From contig JAYZDP010000174.1 of the NCBI GenBank assembly GCA_036337765.1, positions 1-15,029 of the forward strand: DNA of 15,029 bases, read 5' to 3'. Source of the DNA: JAYZDP01 sp036337765 (GTDB lineage: Bacteria > Acidobacteriota > Thermoanaerobaculia > Multivoradales > Multivoraceae). Below the pieces are notes generated by a model. That model was not told the DNA's origin. It was given only the letters and a program-made list of their open reading frames with translations, and ran no database searches. Numbering within the stretch: the stretch's first letter is position 1; each line of letters begins with the position of its first letter. A program made the position numbers and the translations under genes. Below are positions 6,368-14,609 of the stretch, piece after piece.

Positions 6368-8077
6368 ATGCAAGTCATGAAGAGCCCGAAGGTCTGGGAC
6401 GTCGTCGTCATCGGCTCCGGAGCGGGCGGCGGCACGGTCGTCAAGGTTCTCACCGATCTCGGTGTCGAGGTCGCGTTGCTGGAGGCCGGCGGCATGATCG
6501 ATCCGCTGACCGACTTCAAGGAGCACATGCTGCCGCACGACGTCGCGCATCGCGGTGCCTACGACGACGGAGCGAGCTACTTCGGGCGTGCACCGCGCGG
6601 CTTCTTCTCGGCGCCCAACGGCTTCTGGCAGATTCCAGGAGAGCCGTACACGGTCGCCGACGGTAGCGAGTTCGAGTGGTTCCGCTCGCGCGTATTGGGC
6701 GGGCGTACCAATCACTGGGGTCGCATCTCTCTGCGCTTCTCCGACTACGACTTCGAGCCCTACTCGACCGACGGCCTGGGCACTGACTGGCCGATCTCCT
6801 ACGACGACGTCGTCTCCTACTACGAGAGGGTCGAGCGCTTCGTCGGCATCACAGGGTCGCGGGAAGGGCTGCGAACCGCGCCCGACGGCATCTTCCAAAC
6901 ACCGCCCCCACCCAAGGTGCACGAGGCCCTGATCCAGAAGGCCTGCGAGCAGATGGCGATCCCGTGCATCGCGAATCGCCGCGCGGTCATCACTCGGCGC
7001 ACCAACGGTCGTGCCCCCTGTCACTACTGTGGCCAGTGCGGGCGCGGTTGCATAACGGCGTCGAACTACTCGTCGTCAAACGTCGAGATCCTGCCCGCGC
7101 TCGAGACCGGAAAGCTCGAGATCTTCCCCGGCTCGATGGCTCGCGAGATCATCACTGATGACGAGGGTCGGGTCTCGGCGGTCTCCTACGTCGACAAGGC
7201 CACCCGCACGGAGCAGCAGATCCGCTGCCGGACGGTGGTACTGGCGGCAAGCGCCTGCGAGTCCGCGAGGCTGCTTCTGAACTCGACCTCGACTCGCTTC
7301 CCCGCCGGTGTCGCCAACGACTCGGGGGTCGTCGGTCGCTTCCTGATGGACACCGTCGGCTTCGAGCTGTGGGGCAACATTCCGGCCATGGAAGGCATGC
7401 CGCGCTACAACAGCGACGGCGCCGGAGGCGCGCACCTCTACATGCCGTGGTGGGAGCACGACAAGCCCAACAAGGACTTTCCACGCGGCTACCACATCGA
7501 GATCGGGGGCGGTTTCGGCATGCCGATGCTCGGCAGCTTCAGCGGCGCGGCAAGCCGCCAAGGCGGCTACGGCGCCGGTTTGAAGGAGGCGCTGCGCCAG
7601 GGCTGGGGGACGCGTATCAACCTCGCCGGGCGCGGCGAGATGATCCCGAATCTGTCGAGCTACTGCGAGATCGACGCCGACACGGTCGACGACTGGGGCA
7701 TCCCGGTGCTGCGATTCCACTGGGGCTGGACCGACTACGAGTGGAAGCAGGCAAGACACATGGAGCGCACCTTTCGCGAGATCATCGAACGGATGGGCGG
7801 GGACGTCGGCGGTATTTCCAATCCCCGTCGCGATGGCAAGGGCATCTCGATCGGCGGTTCGATCATCCACGAGCTCGGCTGCGTGCGCATGGGCTCGGAC
7901 CGGCGCAGTTCGGCGCTGAACAGCTTCAGCCAGTCATGGGAGACCCCGAATCTGTTCGTCGCCGACGCCGCACCCTTCGTCTCGTGCCCCGACAAGAACC
8001 CGACGCTGACTATCAAGGCACTGGCTTGGCGCACTTCCGAGTACCTCGCCGAGCTGCTCCGGAGGGGCGATGTCTGA
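6368..8077 (+). CDS. GMC-family oxidoreductase, catalytic subunit of a two-subunit FAD dehydrogenase
   Basis: An FAD-dependent alcohol, sugar or polyol dehydrogenase of the gluconate/glucose/fructose dehydrogenase large-subunit type. From ATG 6368 it has 569 residues. The dinucleotide-binding GSGAGGG is at ~16-22 with LLEAGG at the end of the second strand, followed by the family motif LGGRTNHWGR. A cysteine cluster C-x2-C-x2-C-x3-C (CHYCGQCGRGC, Cys218 to Cys228) fits an Fe-S site. The C-terminal HELGCVRMG gives active-site His501, and NPTLTIKALAW gives the partner Asn544. ATG 6284 would add 28 residues with no domain match and ATG 6377 would remove three; a TAGCAT hexamer 11 nt before 6368 weakly favours that start. 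It lacks its own signal peptide. The next gene, overlapping by 8 bp, encodes the Tat-targeted small subunit that likely carries it across the membrane. No cytochrome c subunit is in view. Confidence 0.92.
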   Translation: MQVMKSPKVWDVVVIGSGAGGGTVVKVLTDLGVEVALLEAGGMIDPLTDFKEHMLPHDVAHRGAYDDGASYFGRAPRGFFSAPNGFWQIPGEPYTVADGSEFEWFRSRVLGGRTNHWGRISLRFSDYDFEPYSTDGLGTDWPISYDDVVSYYERVERFVGITGSREGLRTAPDGIFQTPPPPKVHEALIQKACEQMAIPCIANRRAVITRRTNGRAPCHYCGQCGRGCITASNYSSSNVEILPALETGKLEIFPGSMAREIITDDEGRVSAVSYVDKATRTEQQIRCRTVVLAASACESARLLLNSTSTRFPAGVANDSGVVGRFLMDTVGFELWGNIPAMEGMPRYNSDGAGGAHLYMPWWEHDKPNKDFPRGYHIEIGGGFGMPMLGSFSGAASRQGGYGAGLKEALRQGWGTRINLAGRGEMIPNLSSYCEIDADTVDDWGIPVLRFHWGWTDYEWKQARHMERTFREIIERMGGDVGGISNPRRDGKGISIGGSIIHELGCVRMGSDRRSSALNSFSQSWETPNLFVADAAPFVSCPDKNPTLTIKALAWRTSEYLAELLRRGDV

Positions 8078-8759
8078 GCTCAGCCGTCGCGAGGCGATTC
8101 GCCGCAGCGCCCTGTCGTTGACGGCCCTGGGTGCGGGCGCCCTGGTGCCGGCACCCCTGTCCCGCGAGCTCGGCACGATGGTGCACGCGGCTTTACAGGA
8201 GCAGCCGGCCACCAGCGAAAGATCGCAGGCCTTTCTCGAGCACGAGTGGCGGCTGCTGCGCCTACTGGCAGAAACCATCATCCCCGCCGACGAGCGCTCT
8301 GGCTCCGCGCTCGAGGCGGGAGCGCCGGAGTTCATCGGCCTGCTCGCCTCGAACAATGACGAGCTGCGGCGTATTCTCAGCGCCGGCATGCTGTGGCTCG
8401 ACCACGAGTCGACGAGCCGCTACGGCGCCGTCTTCGTCGAGGCCGCGGACCGCGATCGCACCGAACTTCTCGACCTGCTCGCCGCCAAGGTGGTGGAAGA
8501 GGACCCTGGCTACGAGGGCATCGTCGACTCGATCGAGTACGCCGGGTTCCACCACTACACCACCGAGCCGAGAGGCCAGCTCGGCCCCGGCGTTCGCTTC
8601 TTTTCGTGGGTCCGCCGGTTGGTGGTCGACGCCTTCTACACCAGTCCGATCGGCATGGCCGACGTCGACTATCAGGGCAACGACGTGCTGCGCCGATTCC
8701 AGGTCCCCCGGGAGCCGCTACAGTACGCGCTGCGTCGTAGCCCGTTTCGCGACGAATGA
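8070..8759 (+). CDS. Gluconate 2-dehydrogenase subunit 3-family small subunit (Tat signal)
   Basis: Small gamma-type subunit of two-subunit GMC dehydrogenases; it chaperones or escorts the FAD subunit to the periplasm. The 229-residue protein starts with a twin-arginine signal (SRREAIRRS, Arg6-Arg7) followed by the hydrophobic LSLTALGAGALVPAP. The mature part shows LRLLAETIIPADERSGSALEAGAPEFI, the family hallmark for LxxxxxxIIPxDxxSPGAxxAGVxxFI. A later VDAFYTSPIGMADVDYQGN corresponds to the conserved FYTxPxxxGxxxYxG block. The ATG lies within the last codons of the GMC gene (8 bp overlap), which implies translational coupling and equal output. Downstream it converges on the exonuclease remnant with 25 bp between ends. 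Confidence 0.88.
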   Translation: MSELSRREAIRRSALSLTALGAGALVPAPLSRELGTMVHAALQEQPATSERSQAFLEHEWRLLRLLAETIIPADERSGSALEAGAPEFIGLLASNNDELRRILSAGMLWLDHESTSRYGAVFVEAADRDRTELLDLLAAKVVEEDPGYEGIVDSIEYAGFHHYTTEPRGQLGPGVRFFSWVRRLVVDAFYTSPIGMADVDYQGNDVLRRFQVPREPLQYALRRSPFRDE

Positions 8760-8784
8760 AGCAGACGATCGAGGCGCTGTCGAC

Positions 8785-9303
8785 CTATTCGTCGGGAGTC
8801 CATCCGAGAGCGTACGCAACTTGCGCACCAGCCCCGGCTCCATGTCGCTGACCTGGTAGTCCGCGACAGCGCCAGACACCGCCCGCCAGTAGCGACGCAC
8901 CGCGTCCTGTAGTAGCACAACAGCTCGGTCGAGGTCTCCTCGTCGGCGCGACTGCAGGGCTCGCGCGAGAACGTCAGCCCATGCGAGGAGCACGCCTCTT
9001 CGAGTGAGCAGCGTGGCCCGAACTCAAGCATCGGGCGTAGAAACATCAGGCAAAAGTGAGGTGCGGCGAAGTCGATCCTGGCGCGCTCCATCTGGTCGCA
9101 CAGGAACTCGACCCCGAGGTGACGTTGTACGAGGCGAGCACAGCGCCGCCGTCACGTGCGAGGCGACAGGGTTAAATCTCGCAGATACGGTGCCGACCCG
9201 CTGAAAAGCCCGTGGTCTCGAGCGAGAAGACCACGACCGGAGCCTCGTCGATGCGCATCGAGGTCGCATCGCCGGCGCGTGAGCGCTGCAGCGGATCGCT
9301 CAT
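8785..9303 (-). pseudogene. Decayed DnaQ/DEDD-type 3'-5' exonuclease
   Basis: An intact copy would be a 3'-5' exonuclease domain protein of about 200-230 residues. The ATG at 9303 overlaps the HAD stop as ATGA, and the frame reads APVVVFSLETTGFSAGRHRI, the Exo I motif of the DnaQ fold, before a TAA at 9172-9174. There the usual FDLETTG is FSLETTG, so the first metal-binding Asp is lost. Immediately afterwards comes GGAVLASYNV (Exo II, normally AHNxxFD), then after a frame change LGVEFLCDQMERARIDFAAP, SLEEACSSHGLTF and DEETSTELLCYY, the Exo III-side helices. A further frame change leads to a plausible C-terminus, ALGWTPDE, ending in TAG at 8785-8787. Roughly 40-60 residues between Exo I and Exo II are deleted. 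The lesions are too many for a functional product, yet the start signal is intact. Identity was inferred by eye from motifs. Confidence 0.68.
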
Positions 9304-10004
9304 TGCCTCTCGATCCCCATCGCGTCGACCAGCGACCCCAGATCAGACACTTCGAGATCCGGCGTCTCCTCGGCGGTCACCGTCGCCCCCGATCCGCGCC
9401 GATAACTCGGTCGGTTCACCCATATCGTCGTGAAGCCGAGCGCCTTGGCCGGCACATGATCGTGGTAAAGGCTCTGCGCCACGTGGAGCATGTCGCCGCA
9501 ATCGATCCCCAACCGATCGAGGGCGGTGTGAAAGTGCGCGGGGTGAGGCTTGTAGCTCTCGGTCTGCTGGGCGGTGACGACCTCCGCGAAGTCCACTCCT
9601 AGCGCTTGCCGGGTCTCGGCGAACAGGTCGTCGTCGACGTTCGAGAGCACGACCAGTTCGTAGCGGGTAGCCAACGCCCGCAAGGAGTCGGCCGTGTCCT
9701 CGAAAAGCGGCCAGTCCCCCACCGAGTCAGCCAGAGCGTCGAGGTCGCGATCTATCGGCAGGAACCTCACCTCAGCCGCGATTCCGGCCATGACGTTGCG
9801 CAGCACCGCTCGGTACGGCCGGTAGTGCTTCGCCTCCTGCTTGGCCTCGTGCTTCGCGAACAGCCGCAACAGCTCGCCGCTACGAGCCTTGGCCTTGTGG
9901 CGCTCGAGCACCGGCTCCACGACGCTCAAGATGCCGCTCTCCCAATCGACCAGCGTGCCATAGCAGTCGAAGCTCAGGTGGGTGAAGGACTCGAAATCGA
10001 TCAC
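9300..10004 (-). CDS. HAD-superfamily hydrolase, (S)-2-haloacid dehalogenase-like
   Basis: A 234-residue HAD hydrolase of the haloacid dehalogenase type II group, which uses an Asp nucleophile to remove halide or, in many paralogues, phosphate. SFDCYGTLVDWESG at ~11-24 carries nucleophile Asp13. Motif II is VVLSNVDD (Ser121), motif III is SYKPHP (Lys152), and HVAQSLYHDHVPAKALG at ~174-190 corresponds to the final acidic motif, with Asp182. The cap domain lies at ~25-95. The GTG start overlaps the amidohydrolase stop as GTGA, deciding the start and indicating coupling. Its own TGA overlaps the exonuclease-remnant ATG. True dehalogenase activity cannot be told from phosphatase activity by eye. 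Confidence 0.87.
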   Translation of the reverse strand: MIDFESFTHLSFDCYGTLVDWESGILSVVEPVLERHKAKARSGELLRLFAKHEAKQEAKHYRPYRAVLRNVMAGIAAEVRFLPIDRDLDALADSVGDWPLFEDTADSLRALATRYELVVLSNVDDDLFAETRQALGVDFAEVVTAQQTESYKPHPAHFHTALDRLGIDCGDMLHVAQSLYHDHVPAKALGFTTIWVNRPSYRRGSGATVTAEETPDLEVSDLGSLVDAMGIERQ

Positions 10005-11725
10005 GAGCCGTCCCGCAGATAGATCGACCGACCGCGCGAGATCGTCTCGACGACCGCGATGTCCTTCAGCAACGGTGCAGGCGTGAACAGCGGATCGGCC
10101 GACAGCACGACGAGATCCGCCTGCTTGCCGACCTCCAGCGTCCCCTTCTGATCCTCCTCGAAGTTCTGGTAGGCGGCCTCGATCGTGACAGCTCTAAGGG
10201 CCATTTCCGTGCTGACGCGCTCCGCCGGCCCGAGGATGTCGCCCGAGCGCGTGCGCCGGTTGACGCCAGTCCAGATCAACCTCAGCATGTCAGGGGGCAC
10301 GATCGGCGCATCGTTGTGGAAGGTGTAGCGAATGCCGAACTCGGACGCGGTGCGCGCCGGACTGATGAAGTAGGCACGGTCGTGGCCGAGCACCGAGTCG
10401 CGATGCCAGTCGCCCCAGAAAAAGGTGTGGGCGACGAAGAAAGACGGCACCACGCGCAGCCGTGCGATGCGCTCGAGCTGGTCACGGCGGACGATCTGCG
10501 AGTGGATCATCACCGTGCGATGGTCGCCAAGATCGCCGTCGCGCTCGACGGCTTCCATGGCATGTAGCAGCTGGTCCGCAGCTGCATCGCCGTTGGCGTG
10601 CGCCAGGATCGGAATCCGCTGTCCCAGGAAGCGCGCGAACAGAGCGTCGACCTGCTCCTGCTCCATCGCGGGATAGCCCCGGTATCCGGGCTTCTGCCCG
10701 GCCGGCGGTACCGCATACGGCTGCGTCAGATAGGCGGTCTTTCCCTGCGGCGAGCCGTCCAGGCTGAGCTTGACGCCGCCGACTTTCAGTCGTCCGCGGT
10801 AATTTCCCACCGCGAGCTCGCCGAGGCGCTCGTCGCTGAAGCCACGACCTGCCGGGAAGGTGATGACGTCCATCACGATCTCGTCACGGGCGGCGGCAGC
10901 CTCAAGAAGAGCGAGACCCGCCGCCGACGTGAAGCCGTCCTGGCCGGTCGTGATGCCGTTGCGCGCGTACAGATCCTGCGCCCGGCGCAGGCTCGCCTGC
11001 ATCTCGTCTCCTGTTGGCACCGGCCTCGCCCGTTCGAGCAGGCCGCGAGCGCTCTCTTCCAGCACGCCATTGGGGCGGCGACCGTCTGCCAATCGGCGGA
11101 TGTGTCCCCCGGGAGGATCCGGCGTCTCGGCACCGACACCGGCGATCTCGAGGGCGCGCGAGTTGACGGCCGCCAGGTGACCCGACACGTGCACCAGATA
11201 GTCGGGACGGTCAGGAAACGCGGCGTCGAGATCCGCGGCGGTCGGATGGCGACGCTCGGCAATCAGCGAGTCGTCGTAGCCGAAGCCGACCACCCAATCG
11301 TCGTCGGCGAGCTCTCGGGCCCGAGCAAAGCGCGAAAGCTCTGCGATCAAGTCGGCGAGGGTCTCGACCGGACCGACCGGCGGCGACGCGACGTTGGCGA
11401 GATCCACCGTCTGCGCGGCCATCACCAAATGGCCGTGAGCGTCGATAAAGCCCGGGATCAGGGCACGATCGCCGAGCTCGACCACGCGCGTATCGTCGCC
11501 GACGAGTGGCGCCACGTCCTGCCACCTGCCAACGGCAACGATGTCTTCGCCGCGAACGGCGAGCGCCTCGGCTGGAGGCGCGAGGGTGACGATGTGCTCG
11601 CCGCGGAATACCAGGTCAGCAGGCTGCGAGCAAACGGCAGCCGGGAACGCCAGCGCCACGCCGAAAAGGGCCGCTGTCACGACCGCACCGGCCCCAGTTC
11701 TCCGCGCTACGTCGTCCTGCATCAT
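10001..11725 (-). CDS. Exported amidohydrolase, YtcJ/Amidohydrolase_3 type
   Basis: A 574-residue metal-dependent hydrolase of the amidohydrolase superfamily; relatives cleave amides, N-acyl groups or formamide derivatives (for example NfdA). An N-terminal signal peptide is likely (hydrophobic VVTAALFGVALAFPAA at ~15-30, possible cleavage near VCS). The TIM-barrel metal motif GFIDAHGH gives His97 and His99. Lys319 in VKLSLDGSPQGK is the expected carboxylated lysine, and LAHANGD (His376), MIHSQ (His408) and FHNDAP (Asp472) complete the site. The C-terminal GKQADLVVLSADP closes the beta-sandwich. It begins 6 bp after the aminomutase stop; GGGAG lies immediately before tandem ATGs, so the second ATG (11722) may be the real start. 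Export places this step outside the cytoplasm while its operon partners are cytoplasmic. Confidence 0.9.
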   Translation of the reverse strand: MMQDDVARRTGAGAVVTAALFGVALAFPAAVCSQPADLVFRGEHIVTLAPPAEALAVRGEDIVAVGRWQDVAPLVGDDTRVVELGDRALIPGFIDAHGHLVMAAQTVDLANVASPPVGPVETLADLIAELSRFARARELADDDWVVGFGYDDSLIAERRHPTAADLDAAFPDRPDYLVHVSGHLAAVNSRALEIAGVGAETPDPPGGHIRRLADGRRPNGVLEESARGLLERARPVPTGDEMQASLRRAQDLYARNGITTGQDGFTSAAGLALLEAAAARDEIVMDVITFPAGRGFSDERLGELAVGNYRGRLKVGGVKLSLDGSPQGKTAYLTQPYAVPPAGQKPGYRGYPAMEQEQVDALFARFLGQRIPILAHANGDAAADQLLHAMEAVERDGDLGDHRTVMIHSQIVRRDQLERIARLRVVPSFFVAHTFFWGDWHRDSVLGHDRAYFISPARTASEFGIRYTFHNDAPIVPPDMLRLIWTGVNRRTRSGDILGPAERVSTEMALRAVTIEAAYQNFEEDQKGTLEVGKQADLVVLSADPLFTPAPLLKDIAVVETISRGRSIYLRDGS

Positions 11726-11731
11726 CTCCCG

Positions 11732-13117
11732 CTACTGCGGGGCGATCTGCCCGGCCGCCCTCAGATCGTCGAACGATTGGATGAAGGCTGCGATGACGGC
11801 GTCGACATCCTCTACCGTGTGGGCCGCCGAGATGAAGGCGAGGTGGATTCCAGGAACGATGACGCCGTGGTTCAGCAGATGGAGATAGAACTCGTTCTCG
11901 AGGCGCGCCTGGTCCCCGAAAACATCTCGCGAGGACTCGATCCTGTCCGTCTGGAAGAAGAGGTGGAACATGGATCCGGCGTTCATGATCTGAGCGGGGA
12001 TCCTCTCGCGCTCGAGATAGGCATTGACCTCGGCTGCTAGGCGGTCGGCCTGGCTTTCCAGGTGAGGATAGATCTCATTCTGGCGAGCCTGCAATTGCTC
12101 CAGCGCGGCGACGCCAGCACACATGGTGAGGGGATTCCCAGCGAAAGTCGTTCCAGTAAAGATCCGGACTCGCTTTGGACTCGACGCGCTCACCGAAGCC
12201 CCCGCTCCGAAGACGCTCATGATGTCGCGGCGGCCGCCGACGGCGCCGATGGGCGACCCACCGCCGATCGCCTTGCCGTAGGTGACCAGGTCCGCGCCAA
12301 GCTCGAAGCGCTCCTGAATGCCACCGTACGCGAGGCGAAAGCCGGTGATCACCTCGTCGAGTAGAAAGAGCACACCACACTCGTCACAGACGGCGCGCAG
12401 CTCGTGCATCCATTCGCGGGTGTCGAGGCGTGGGTTGGAGCTCTGCACCGGCTCGAGCACGACGACCGCAAGCTCGTCTCTGTACTTCCGGATGAGCTCG
12501 AATGCGGCGGCGCTCCGATACGGGAGCATCAGAACGAGGTCGAGGGTTCCTTGGGGAATTCCCGCGCTCTTCGGGTGATTCGTAGGCCGCTCTCGCGGGC
12601 TCTTGGTATCGGCGGCGACGAGAGCGGTGTCGTGAATGCCGTGATAGTTGCCATCGAACAGCGCCACGCGCTCCTTGCCGGTGAAAGCGCGAGCGGCCCG
12701 GATCGCGTTCATCGTCGCCTCGGTCCCCGAGTTGGTGAAGGCCACTTCGTCCACCGAGGCGGAGGACTCCGTGATCAGCTCCGCCAGACGGGTCTGATAC
12801 GGGTTGTGCAGACCAAAGTGCATACCCTTCTCAGCCTGGGTTTTCACTGCCGCAACAACACTCGCTGGGGCGTGGCCGAGGACATGCGGTCCATAGCCCA
12901 TGGTGAGATCGATGTACACGTTGCCATCGACATCCGTCATGCGCGAGCCCTGCGCCCGCTCGATGTAGATCGGATGCGGCATGTGGACGGTCTGCACGAC
13001 CTCGGCAGCGAGGACTTTCGACGAGCGCTGGTGCAGCTCGACCGAGCGGGGCGTCTTGGCACTAAGGACCTCGCGAACATTCTCGACTTCACCAATTGGT
13101 TTGAGCTTGGGCTCCAT
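11732..13117 (-). CDS. Class-III PLP aminotransferase, glutamate-1-semialdehyde 2,1-aminomutase-like
   Basis: A PLP enzyme of fold type I, 461 residues, close in layout to glutamate-1-semialdehyde 2,1-aminomutase (HemL) but longer at the N-terminus. IERAQGSRMTDVDGNVYIDL at ~52-71 is the family entry motif, TNSGTEATMNAIR at ~128-140 the phosphate-binding loop, and NYHGIHD at ~157 the cofactor-stacking region. LLDEVITGFR at ~252-261 binds the pyridine nitrogen, and TYGKAIGGGSPIGAVGG holds the Schiff-base Lys282. The AGGAGG at 13122-13127 fixes the start. It heads an operon with an amidohydrolase and a HAD enzyme, with no haem genes nearby, so a catabolic or biosynthetic aminotransferase or aminomutase is more likely than HemL. 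Substrate unknown. Confidence 0.9.
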   Translation of the reverse strand: MEPKLKPIGEVENVREVLSAKTPRSVELHQRSSKVLAAEVVQTVHMPHPIYIERAQGSRMTDVDGNVYIDLTMGYGPHVLGHAPASVVAAVKTQAEKGMHFGLHNPYQTRLAELITESSASVDEVAFTNSGTEATMNAIRAARAFTGKERVALFDGNYHGIHDTALVAADTKSPRERPTNHPKSAGIPQGTLDLVLMLPYRSAAAFELIRKYRDELAVVVLEPVQSSNPRLDTREWMHELRAVCDECGVLFLLDEVITGFRLAYGGIQERFELGADLVTYGKAIGGGSPIGAVGGRRDIMSVFGAGASVSASSPKRVRIFTGTTFAGNPLTMCAGVAALEQLQARQNEIYPHLESQADRLAAEVNAYLERERIPAQIMNAGSMFHLFFQTDRIESSRDVFGDQARLENEFYLHLLNHGVIVPGIHLAFISAAHTVEDVDAVIAAFIQSFDDLRAAGQIAPQ

Positions 13118-13121
13118 GGGT

Positions 13122-13127
13122 CCTCCT
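13122..13127 (-). promoter_or_regulatory. Shine-Dalgarno AGGAGG of the aminomutase-like gene
   Basis: A perfect AGGAGG on the minus strand, 4 nt before the ATG at 13117. The strongest ribosome-binding site in the window, it heads the 13117-to-8785 operon and contrasts with purU, which has none. Confidence 0.75.
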
Positions 13128-13242
13128 CGCAGAGTGTGTCCGAGGCTTAGGTACTTCCGGTTCCAGGGCGTCGACCCTTACACTTGTCTCCCGCTGCGAT
13201 CCTACCCGGCTCTCCACCCTTCACGCAGGAACTCACGGCCCG

Positions 13243-14496
13243 ATGACTGAAAACCAGCTCATCGACTCCGACCGGCTCGTGGGCCTGCGCCGGCGCACGT
13301 CACTCGTGCTGCTCTCTGGTGTGAGCGTTGGCACGACGGCTTTCATCATCTTGATGACCGTGACGGCGCTCGTAGCAGAGAGGATCAGCGGCTCTGCTAC
13401 ATGGAGCGGAGTGCCGATCGCGGCGTTGGTACTGGGAACTGCTGCCGGGACCTCTCTACTCTCGATGGCGATGACCCGCTGGGGACGTCGATCGGGTCTC
13501 ATTCTCTTTTACAGCATCGGCGCTTCGGGTGCCCTTCTCGCATGCTCAGCGACGCTGCTCGCCTCGCTGCCACTGCTGATCGTGAGTCTCTTCGTCGCGG
13601 GCATCGGAAACAGCGCCAGCGCGCTGACGCGATATGTCGCTGCCGACCTGCAAGAGTCCGACCGGCGCGCGACCATGGTTGGATGGATCGTCTGGGCAGG
13701 CACGGTCGGTGCAGTAGCCGGACCGAATCTGCTCGCGCCGGCGGACCGATTGGGTTCGTCGATGGCTCTACCTCCCCTGGCTGGCGCCTACCTCGTCAGT
13801 CTGCTTCTCTTCTTCGCAGCAGCCGTGCTCTACGGGTTGCTGCTGCGGCCGGACCCTTCCTTGCTCTCACAACCTTCCGAGACCGATCCGCGCGACGACA
13901 CCGTTGCGACGGTCGGCGTGGGGGGTCTGTACCGCACCTCCCAGGTCCAGGTTTCGGTGGTGGCGCTGGTCTTCGGTCACGCGGTCATGGTGCTCGTCAT
14001 GACCATGACGCCCCTTCATCTGAAGGCGGCGGGCCATAGCCTCGAAGTCATCGGTGCGGTGGCTTCGGGGCACATCATCGGCATGTTTCTCTTCGCGCCC
14101 GTCGTTGGTTTGCTGGTCGATCGGCTCGGCGAAATGCCGATGATCTTTACCGGGCAGGGGATCCTGCTGCTCGCGGCGCTGGGCGGCATGGTGGTGCCAG
14201 GGTCGAGTCCGTGGCTCGTCTCAGCAGTGCTTTTTCTCCTCGGCCTCGGCTGGAGCTTCGGCTACGTGGCGGGAAGTGCCAATCTGACGCGAGGTATCGC
14301 CGCCGCGGACCGCACCCTCCTGCAGGGTCGTACCGACTCGATGGTCTGGGTATCCGCGGCCGGGGCCAGCCTGTTGTCGAGCCTGCTGTTCTCGAAGATC
14401 GGCTTCGCAGGTCTATGTGCCGTCGGAGCGGCTGCCCTCGCCATCTCGGCGACCACGATCGCTGTTCATCAAGTCCGTCGTAGAGCCGTCACATGA
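13243..14496 (+). CDS. Major facilitator superfamily transporter
   Basis: A 417-residue integral membrane protein with about 12 hydrophobic segments (roughly 21-45, 54-75, 86-105, 107-127, 143-163, 178-200, 236-256, 265-290, 300-318, 322-345, 365-386 and 388-408). A long hydrophilic loop at ~201-235 separates the halves. A motif A-like MTRWGRRSG follows segment 2 and LLVDRLGEMP follows segment 8, the two pseudo-repeat positions expected of MFS carriers. The family is that of drug and metabolite efflux or uptake; substrate unknown. The start has only a weak AGGA 12 nt upstream. The gene diverges from the aminomutase-amidohydrolase-HAD operon across a 125 bp spacer, so co-regulation and a shared substrate are possible but unproven. 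Confidence 0.88.
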   Translation: MTENQLIDSDRLVGLRRRTSLVLLSGVSVGTTAFIILMTVTALVAERISGSATWSGVPIAALVLGTAAGTSLLSMAMTRWGRRSGLILFYSIGASGALLACSATLLASLPLLIVSLFVAGIGNSASALTRYVAADLQESDRRATMVGWIVWAGTVGAVAGPNLLAPADRLGSSMALPPLAGAYLVSLLLFFAAAVLYGLLLRPDPSLLSQPSETDPRDDTVATVGVGGLYRTSQVQVSVVALVFGHAVMVLVMTMTPLHLKAAGHSLEVIGAVASGHIIGMFLFAPVVGLLVDRLGEMPMIFTGQGILLLAALGGMVVPGSSPWLVSAVLFLLGLGWSFGYVAGSANLTRGIAAADRTLLQGRTDSMVWVSAAGASLLSSLLFSKIGFAGLCAVGAAALAISATTIAVHQVRRRAVT

Positions 14497-14609
14497 TCGG
14501 GCGCCGACCACAAAAGCCAAAACCGGAGAGGATTGGATGGAGTTCGACAAGACGATTGTCGCCCAGAAGCGAACGGTGAGCGCCGGAGATACGGCCAACT
14601 ACCTGGAGG
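14497..14609 (+). other. Spacer with a well-positioned ribosome-binding site and short ORF
   Basis: After the MFS stop, GGAGAGGA precedes an ATG at 14537 by about 4 nt, a good initiation site. The frame (MEFDKTIVAQKRTVSAGDTA and so on) is only 41 codons and ends with TGA at 14660-14662, after running across the SpoIIE remnant in the wrong frame. It may be the original 5' end of a gene later broken by deletion or frameshift. I recognise no family. Confidence 0.3.

Noticed and set aside
10598..12040. A 480-codon open frame on the plus strand
   Set aside because: It lies antisense to the amidohydrolase and aminomutase-like genes, whose motifs are unmistakable; its translation is Arg/Asp/Val-rich with no family resemblance, as expected for the mirror of a GC-rich gene.
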